In this document: positions 6,257 to 10,074 of the stretch, piece by piece
How positions within the stretch are numbered: position 1 is the stretch's first letter
Layout of the letters: each line of letters opens with the position of its first letter
Assembly (NCBI GenBank): GCA_900550175.1
Contig: URQX01000057.1
Span: 1 to 10,074 of the forward strand
Length of the DNA: 10,074 nucleotides
Source of the DNA: an uncultured Veillonella sp.
GTDB taxonomy: Bacteria > Bacillota > Negativicutes > Veillonellales > Veillonellaceae
Direction of reading: 5' to 3'
Position numbers and translations under genes: made by a program
The notes under the pieces: generated by a model
Databases searched by the model: none
Told to the model about the DNA's origin: nothing
Seen by the model: only the letters and a program-made list of their open reading frames with translations

Positions 6257-7055
6257 TCATTGTCCGTCATCTGCAACCTGCGGAACTCAAGGTAATTCTG
6301 GTGTATCCGGAAAGCAAGCCCCTAAGAATTTAACGCTTTGGCGTCGGATCGTACAGTTTATCTTCCTATTTATTATGGGGAAATGGGTATACTATGGCAT
6401 ATTCCGATGCCCTTATATTGTTCCATTCGTAAACTGTGAAAGCTGTTCCATAATTACCTGCTGGGGCCGCATCACGACGTACTTTTATGCGTGGTGGATT
6501 ATCTTGCCGATTATGGTCGTCTTCTTTGGACGTGCTTTCTGTAGCTGGTTCTGTCCAAGTGGGTGGGTTAACCAAATGCTGGGAAAAATATCTATGGGAC
6601 CACTAAGAAATCGTAAAAACTATATGCGTTTCCTTCAACTCGGCATGGTAGCAACTATAATTTTAGGTCTCGTAGTTTATTTTAAATTTGGTAATCCTCG
6701 TATTATGATCCCCATTCGGACGAGTGATGAATATTTTAATGCCGTCATTTTATCTATGCAGTTTTCCGAATGGTATTGGGCGGCTCGTACTATAACGGTC
6801 GTTTCTATTATTGCTGGTTCCCTTATTATCGCCAATGCTTGGTGCCGCTTTGTATGTCCTTTTGGGGGCGTAATGGAGTTGCTTCGCAAAATTTCTATTT
6901 TTAGAATTTTTAAAACAAATGATTGCGATAACTGTGATGCGTGCTTGCGCGTATGTGAAATGGGAACACGACCAAATGAAATGAATTGTACCAACTGTGG
7001 TGATTGCTTACATGTTTGCCATAAAGATGCTATTAGATTTGGTCGGAAAGGTTAA
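6249..7055 (+). CDS. NapH-like membrane protein with two [4Fe-4S] ferredoxin motifs
   Basis: This 268-residue membrane protein resembles the NapH/NosR/CcoG polyferredoxins. Hydrophobic segments lie near residues 33-50, 80-97, 129-146 and 180-197. Two CxxxCP motifs are present, C98-C102 in FCSWFCPSG and C199-C203 in WCRFVCPFG. The C-terminal cytoplasmic domain has two ferredoxin sets: C226-C229-C232-C236 and C247-C250-C253-C257. The N-terminus carries an extra cysteine group, C2-C5-C11 in MCSHCPSSATC, and further cysteines lie at 54, 63, 66 and 71. Family role: moving electrons between the membrane and a partner redox enzyme. The start lies inside the end of the previous gene, and the NifB-like gene follows after two bases, so the three should be made together. 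It may supply electrons to the NifB-like enzyme or a downstream reductase; that is inference. Confidence 0.82.
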   Translation: MCSHCPSSATCGTQGNSGVSGKQAPKNLTLWRRIVQFIFLFIMGKWVYYGIFRCPYIVPFVNCESCSIITCWGRITTYFYAWWIILPIMVVFFGRAFCSWFCPSGWVNQMLGKISMGPLRNRKNYMRFLQLGMVATIILGLVVYFKFGNPRIMIPIRTSDEYFNAVILSMQFSEWYWAARTITVVSIIAGSLIIANAWCRFVCPFGGVMELLRKISIFRIFKTNDCDNCDACLRVCEMGTRPNEMNCTNCGDCLHVCHKDAIRFGRKG

Positions 7056-7057
7056 TT

Positions 7058-7888
7058 ATGAAAGAAATTAAAGGACAAAGTTTCCTACAAAATCATCCTT
7101 GTTATAACAAGGCCGCTTCTGCTAATTGGGGTCGTTTACACTTACCAGTAGCGCCAAATTGTAATATTCAATGTAATTATTGTAATCGTAAGTACGACTG
7201 TGCCAATGAAAATAGACCGGGCGTGACGCAGCATGTCTATACGCCACAAGAGGCAGCTGCCTTTGTGCGCAAGGTGTTTGATGCTCGTCAGGATATCTCT
7301 GTAGTAGGTATTGCAGGGCCTGGAGATCCTATGTGTGATGCAGACAAGACACTAGAAACCTTCCGCCTCGTAAAAAAAGATTTCCCCCATGTCATGCTTT
7401 GTTTATCTAGTAATGGCTTAGCAGTGCCTGATTATGTTAATGACATTGCTGACTTAGGAATTACGCATGTAACGATTACGGCGAATGCTATTGATCCAGA
7501 GATTGCAAAAAATGTATATTCCATGGTTCGCTATGAGGGTAATATCTACAAGGGAATCGATGGGGCCCGTATTTTATTAGAACGTCAGGCTGAAAGTATC
7601 CGGAAGTTAAAGGAAAAGAACATCATTGTTAAGATTAACACCGTAGTAGTGCCTGATGTAAATATGGACCATGTACCAGCTATCGCTAAACAAGCGGAAG
7701 CATGGGGTGTCGATTTGATGAACTGCATTGCTATGATTCCAGTTCATGATACGGCATTTGAAAACCATAGGGGACCGACTTCAGAAGAAATCGATAACAT
7801 GCGTCAATTTATTGGTCACTATGTGCCGCAAATGACACACTGCAAACGTTGCAGAGCTGATGCTATCGGTCGTTTGTGTGAAGCGTAG
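7058..7888 (+). CDS. Stand-alone NifB-type radical SAM enzyme
   Basis: This 276-residue protein carries the NifB signature almost unchanged: CNIQCNYCNRKYDCANE (35-51), with the radical SAM cysteines C35, C39 and C42, followed by RPGV. Other NifB marks are HPCY (13-16), GIAGPGDP (84-91), CLSSNGLA (115-122) and the terminal HCKRCRADAIG (261-271). Cysteines C15, C48, C115, C262 and C265 are candidate ligands for the extra clusters that NifB fuses. NifB turns two [4Fe-4S] clusters into the carbide-centred 8Fe core (NifB-co) of the nitrogenase cofactor. The protein ends at CRADA and lacks the C-terminal NifX-like domain found in many bacterial NifB proteins, like the short archaeal forms. No nitrogenase gene is in the window, so the product of this enzyme here is unknown. 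It ends the operon. Confidence 0.85.
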   Translation: MKEIKGQSFLQNHPCYNKAASANWGRLHLPVAPNCNIQCNYCNRKYDCANENRPGVTQHVYTPQEAAAFVRKVFDARQDISVVGIAGPGDPMCDADKTLETFRLVKKDFPHVMLCLSSNGLAVPDYVNDIADLGITHVTITANAIDPEIAKNVYSMVRYEGNIYKGIDGARILLERQAESIRKLKEKNIIVKINTVVVPDVNMDHVPAIAKQAEAWGVDLMNCIAMIPVHDTAFENHRGPTSEEIDNMRQFIGHYVPQMTHCKRCRADAIGRLCEA

Positions 7889-7896
7889 AAGTATAA

Positions 7897-7924
7897 AAGG
7901 CTATATACCGAAGTATATAGCCTT
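7897..7924. terminator. Shared hairpin terminator between convergent units
   Basis: AAGGCTATATAC (7897-7908) and GTATATAGCCTT (7913-7924) form a perfect 12-bp stem with a CGAA loop. On the minus strand the stem is followed by CCTTTTATAC, giving a short T-run that suits termination of the desulfurase gene. On the plus strand only two Ts follow, so termination there may be weaker. It sits in the 48-base gap between the two convergent genes. Confidence 0.7.
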
Positions 7925-7936
7925 AATGGTTAAGTA

Positions 7937-9094
7937 TTATTTAGTATTTTTAAGGATTCTATGTAGCGCAGATAATGCGGATTCCACATCTTCATGTGTG
8001 TTAGCATAGCCAAAGGAGAATCGCACAGTTCCTTCTGGATAGGTTCCTAGTGTTTGGTGTGCTCGTGGGGCACAGTGGAGACCAACACGTGTCATGATGT
8101 GATAAGTAGATTCTAGTTCGTGAGCAATACTTGCTGGGTCCATACTATCGATTGTGATGGATACAACGGCAGTTCTATCTTGGATATCTTGTTTACCAAT
8201 GATGTTAACAACATCTATTGATTGTAATCCTTCTAGGAAGGCTTGTGTTAACGCTAGCTCGTGGTTGTGAATGTTCTCCATTCCTTGTGACTCAATATAG
8301 GAGAGGCCTTCATTGAGCCCGATGATGCCAGGTAGATTTAACGTACCTGCTTCAAAGGCGTCGGGCATATGGGTAGGCATCGTTTCTAAATGTGAGAAGC
8401 TACCTGTACCACCAGCGATAAGAGGGATTAAGGTCTGAGCCATTTCTTTGGTCAATATAATGCCACCAATACCTTGAGGTCCCAATAAGCCTTTATGACC
8501 CGTAAAGCAAAGTGCATCAATATGACAAGCTTTCACATCAATAGGAATAACACCTGCCGTTTGGGCTGCGTCTACAATAAATTGTAGATTATGAGCCTTG
8601 CAGATTGAGCCAATTGATTCGAGCGGTTGAATGGTTCCGCATACATTGGAAGCGTGATTAATAATCATAGCTACTGTATTTGGACGAATGAGACTGTCCA
8701 TGCTTTCAAGTTGAATGGAGCCCGTCTTGTCACAAGGGATAATGTCAAAGGCAATGCCTTTATCTAGTAGTTGCGTGAGCGGTCTCATAACTGCGTTGTG
8801 CTCCATTGAGCTAACGAGCACATGATCACCTGCTTTCAATAGGCCCTTGATGACCATATTTAAGCTCATCGTCACATTCTGTGTAAAGATGACATGTGAT
8901 GGATCATGGCCGTTGAATAAGGTATGTAGTCGTTGTCTTGTTGTATAGATAATATCCTCTACATCGTAGGCGAGGGCATAGGAACCACGATTGATATTGA
9001 TACCCCGGTTCGTTATATAGTCGGACATAGCGGTGGCGACTGTTGGTGCTTTGGGAAATGAAGTGCTCGCATTGTCTAAATAGATATAGTCCAT
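7937..9094 (-). CDS. Cysteine desulfurase family protein, EF2568-like
   Basis: This 385-residue PLP enzyme has the class V aminotransferase layout: N-terminal YLDNASTSFPK (5-15), H99 in SMEHNA stacking on PLP, D175 in FIVDAAQTAG, and the Schiff-base lysine K201 in FTGHKGLLGPQG. The catalytic cysteine is probably C341 in VGLHCAPRAH, the place used by the SufS/CsdA-like and EF2568-type enzymes. The reaction would be cysteine to alanine plus a protein persulfide; related enzymes also act on selenocysteine. Proteins of the EF2568 type are known from gene sets around selenium-dependent molybdenum hydroxylases. The start follows GGAG by seven bases. A YedE-type selenium/sulfur membrane gene diverges from it 120 bases away, and that context favours a role in sulfur or selenium mobilisation over general Fe-S assembly. 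Confidence 0.88.
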   Translation of the reverse strand: MDYIYLDNASTSFPKAPTVATAMSDYITNRGININRGSYALAYDVEDIIYTTRQRLHTLFNGHDPSHVIFTQNVTMSLNMVIKGLLKAGDHVLVSSMEHNAVMRPLTQLLDKGIAFDIIPCDKTGSIQLESMDSLIRPNTVAMIINHASNVCGTIQPLESIGSICKAHNLQFIVDAAQTAGVIPIDVKACHIDALCFTGHKGLLGPQGIGGIILTKEMAQTLIPLIAGGTGSFSHLETMPTHMPDAFEAGTLNLPGIIGLNEGLSYIESQGMENIHNHELALTQAFLEGLQSIDVVNIIGKQDIQDRTAVVSITIDSMDPASIAHELESTYHIMTRVGLHCAPRAHQTLGTYPEGTVRFSFGYANTHEDVESALSALHRILKNTK

Positions 9095-9131
9095 AGATAA
9101 TCTCCATAAATAACAATGTATATTTATGGCT

Positions 9132-9140
9132 ATTATATCA
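9132..9140 (-). promoter_or_regulatory. Extended -10 promoter of the desulfurase gene
   Basis: The minus strand reads TGATATAAT, an extended -10 with a perfect TATAAT, 37 bases before the ATG of the desulfurase gene. The -35 region at 17 bp (TCTAAG) is poor. The 14-bp palindrome at 9143-9156 fills most of the spacer between these boxes. Confidence 0.5.
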
Positions 9141-9142
9141 TG

Positions 9143-9156
9143 AGTAGCATGCTACT
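9143..9156. promoter_or_regulatory. Perfect 14-bp palindrome between divergent genes; likely operator
   Basis: AGTAGCATGCTACT is its own reverse complement. It sits three bases upstream of the minus-strand extended -10. On the plus strand it ends just before TAGAAT (9157-9162), a possible -10 for the YedE gene. One bound dimer could therefore control both divergent genes. A looser inverted pair, ATGAGTA (9140-9146) and TACTCAT (9172-9178), overlaps it. No regulator gene is visible. Confidence 0.45.
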
Positions 9157-9214
9157 TAGAATCGGAGCATGTACTCATAGAGTTTTTGTGTTTGTAGTTT
9201 GAAAGGAGTTTACT

Positions 9215-10074
9215 ATGAGTGGGTCTCATGAAAAACGGAATTTAATTATTGCAGGCCTTATTATTGGTGCTATCGCGGGCTTCCTCGTATTAGCTGGAAA
9301 TCCAGGTAATATGGGATTCTGTATTGCGTGCTTTGTTCGTGATACTGTCGGTGGTTTAGGTCTACATCGTGCTGCGCCGGTACAGTACATTCGTCCAGAA
9401 ATTATCGGTCTCATTTTAGGGGCTTATGTATTGTCCATGATTCGTGGCGAACACCAAAGTAAAGGTGGTTCATCTCCAATCATTCGATTTATTCTTGGCT
9501 TCTTTGTTATGATTGGTGCTTTGATGTTCCTCGGTTGTCCAATTCGAATGATTTTGCGACTTGGCGGCGGTGACTTAAATGCTTTGTTCGGTATTGCTGG
9601 TTTTGCAGGTGGTATTGGATTCGGTACAATTTTCTTGAAAAAAGGCTATTCTTTACAACGAACTTATGCATTGAGCAAGTTAGAGTCCGCTATGATGCCG
9701 GCTATTCAGGTTGGGTTATTAGTACTAGTAGTAGCGGCTCCCACATTTATTTTCTTTAGCCAAAAAGGCCCTGGGGCTATGCATGCACCTTGGTTGATTT
9801 CATTGGCGGCAGGCCTCGTAGTAGGCGGCTTAGCTCAGTATAGCCGTCTTTGCACCGTTGGAGGCTTTAGAGATTTATTCTTATTTAAAAAATCTATTCT
9901 TATCTTTGGCTATTTAGCAGTTCTCATTGGTGTATTCGTTGTAAATATTAGCTTTGGTAACTTCCATCTAGGCTTTGAAAACCAACCGATTGCACATACA
10001 GATGGATTGTGGAACTTCTTAGGTATGGCGCTTGCAGGTTTCTGTAGCGTATTGCTTGGTGGTTGTCCATTGCG
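9215..10074 (+). CDS. yedE: YedE-type selenium/sulfur membrane transporter, cut at window end
   Basis: The reading frame is open from ATG at 9215 to the window end, 286 residues and incomplete at the C-terminus. AAAGGAG precedes the start by about seven bases. It is a multi-helix membrane protein with the internal duplication of the YeeE/YedE family: GFCIACFVRD (35-43) matches SRLCTVGGFRDLFL (210-223), and FLGCPIR (105-111) matches LGGCPL (281-286). The cysteines at 36, 39, 108, 213 and 284 are the type used by family members such as the thiosulfate importer TsuA to pass sulfur species through the membrane. YedE proteins are linked to selenium metabolism by gene context. With the divergent desulfurase it probably forms a sulfur/selenium import and delivery pair. 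About 60-80 residues are likely missing, and a TusA-like gene such as yedF might follow. Confidence 0.85.
   Translation, partial: MSGSHEKRNLIIAGLIIGAIAGFLVLAGNPGNMGFCIACFVRDTVGGLGLHRAAPVQYIRPEIIGLILGAYVLSMIRGEHQSKGGSSPIIRFILGFFVMIGALMFLGCPIRMILRLGGGDLNALFGIAGFAGGIGFGTIFLKKGYSLQRTYALSKLESAMMPAIQVGLLVLVVAAPTFIFFSQKGPGAMHAPWLISLAAGLVVGGLAQYSRLCTVGGFRDLFLFKKSILIFGYLAVLIGVFVVNISFGNFHLGFENQPIAHTDGLWNFLGMALAGFCSVLLGGCPL

Noticed and set aside
7058..7888. Nitrogen fixation locus
   Set aside because: Only a NifB-like gene is present; none of nifH, D, K, E or N is in the window and the neighbours are not nif genes.
220..9178. Common regulator for the cassette operator and the desulfurase/YedE intergenic region, since both contain ATGAGTA and TACTCAT
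   Set aside because: The heptamers are arranged in opposite order (TACTCAT first at 220-263, ATGAGTA first at 9140-9178) with different spacing, and a seven-base match is easily due to chance in AT-rich DNA.
1..10074. CRISPR array, tRNA or rRNA genes
   Set aside because: No regularly spaced repeats and no tRNA- or rRNA-like sequence were seen on either strand.

Overview
The window looks like chromosomal DNA of a low-GC, anaerobic member of the Firmicutes/Negativicutes; Veillonella or a close relative is my best guess. Support: strong AAGGAGG-type ribosome binding sites, the rpsF-ssb-rpsR order, a Tat signal, and a selenium/sulfur and Fe-S gene set. The genus is an inference; no rRNA or other taxonomic marker is present.

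Layout: (1) Positions 1-2580 hold the first codons of a minus-strand gene, then a self-contained two-gene cassette: a PD-(D/E)XK nuclease-like protein and a short beta-CASP metallo-beta-lactamase nuclease. The cassette has its own promoter, flanked by a perfect 12-bp inverted repeat, and its own strong terminator. (2) Positions 2600-3912 hold a single-gene Bcr/CflA-type MFS drug efflux unit. (3) Positions 3890-5020 hold the core rpsF-ssb-rpsR operon, with a leader that can fold to hide the rpsF ribosome binding site. (4) Positions 5021-5374 are an AT-rich gap ending in a promoter preceded by a direct repeat. (5) Positions 5393-7888 are a tight operon: a Tat-exported ModA-like solute-binding protein, a NapH-like polyferredoxin membrane protein, and a stand-alone NifB-type radical SAM enzyme. 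(6) Convergent to it, sharing a hairpin terminator, is a minus-strand cysteine desulfurase of the EF2568-like family. Divergent from that, across a short intergenic region with a perfect 14-bp palindrome, is a YedE-type membrane transporter cut by the window end.

How the genes may work together: the right half is concentrated on sulfur, selenium and iron-sulfur chemistry. The desulfurase and YedE fit delivery or import of reactive sulfur or selenium. The NifB-like enzyme carries the NifB signature, but no nitrogenase structural or assembly genes are visible; it is co-transcribed with an Fe-S electron-transfer membrane protein and a Tat-exported binding protein. Together these suggest an uncharacterised cofactor or metal-sulfur pathway rather than nitrogen fixation.

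The two most promising candidates for undescribed biology are the nuclease plus beta-CASP pair, which looks like a possible defence or RNA/DNA-processing module, and the NifB-like operon. Both proposals are inferences from domain content and layout.
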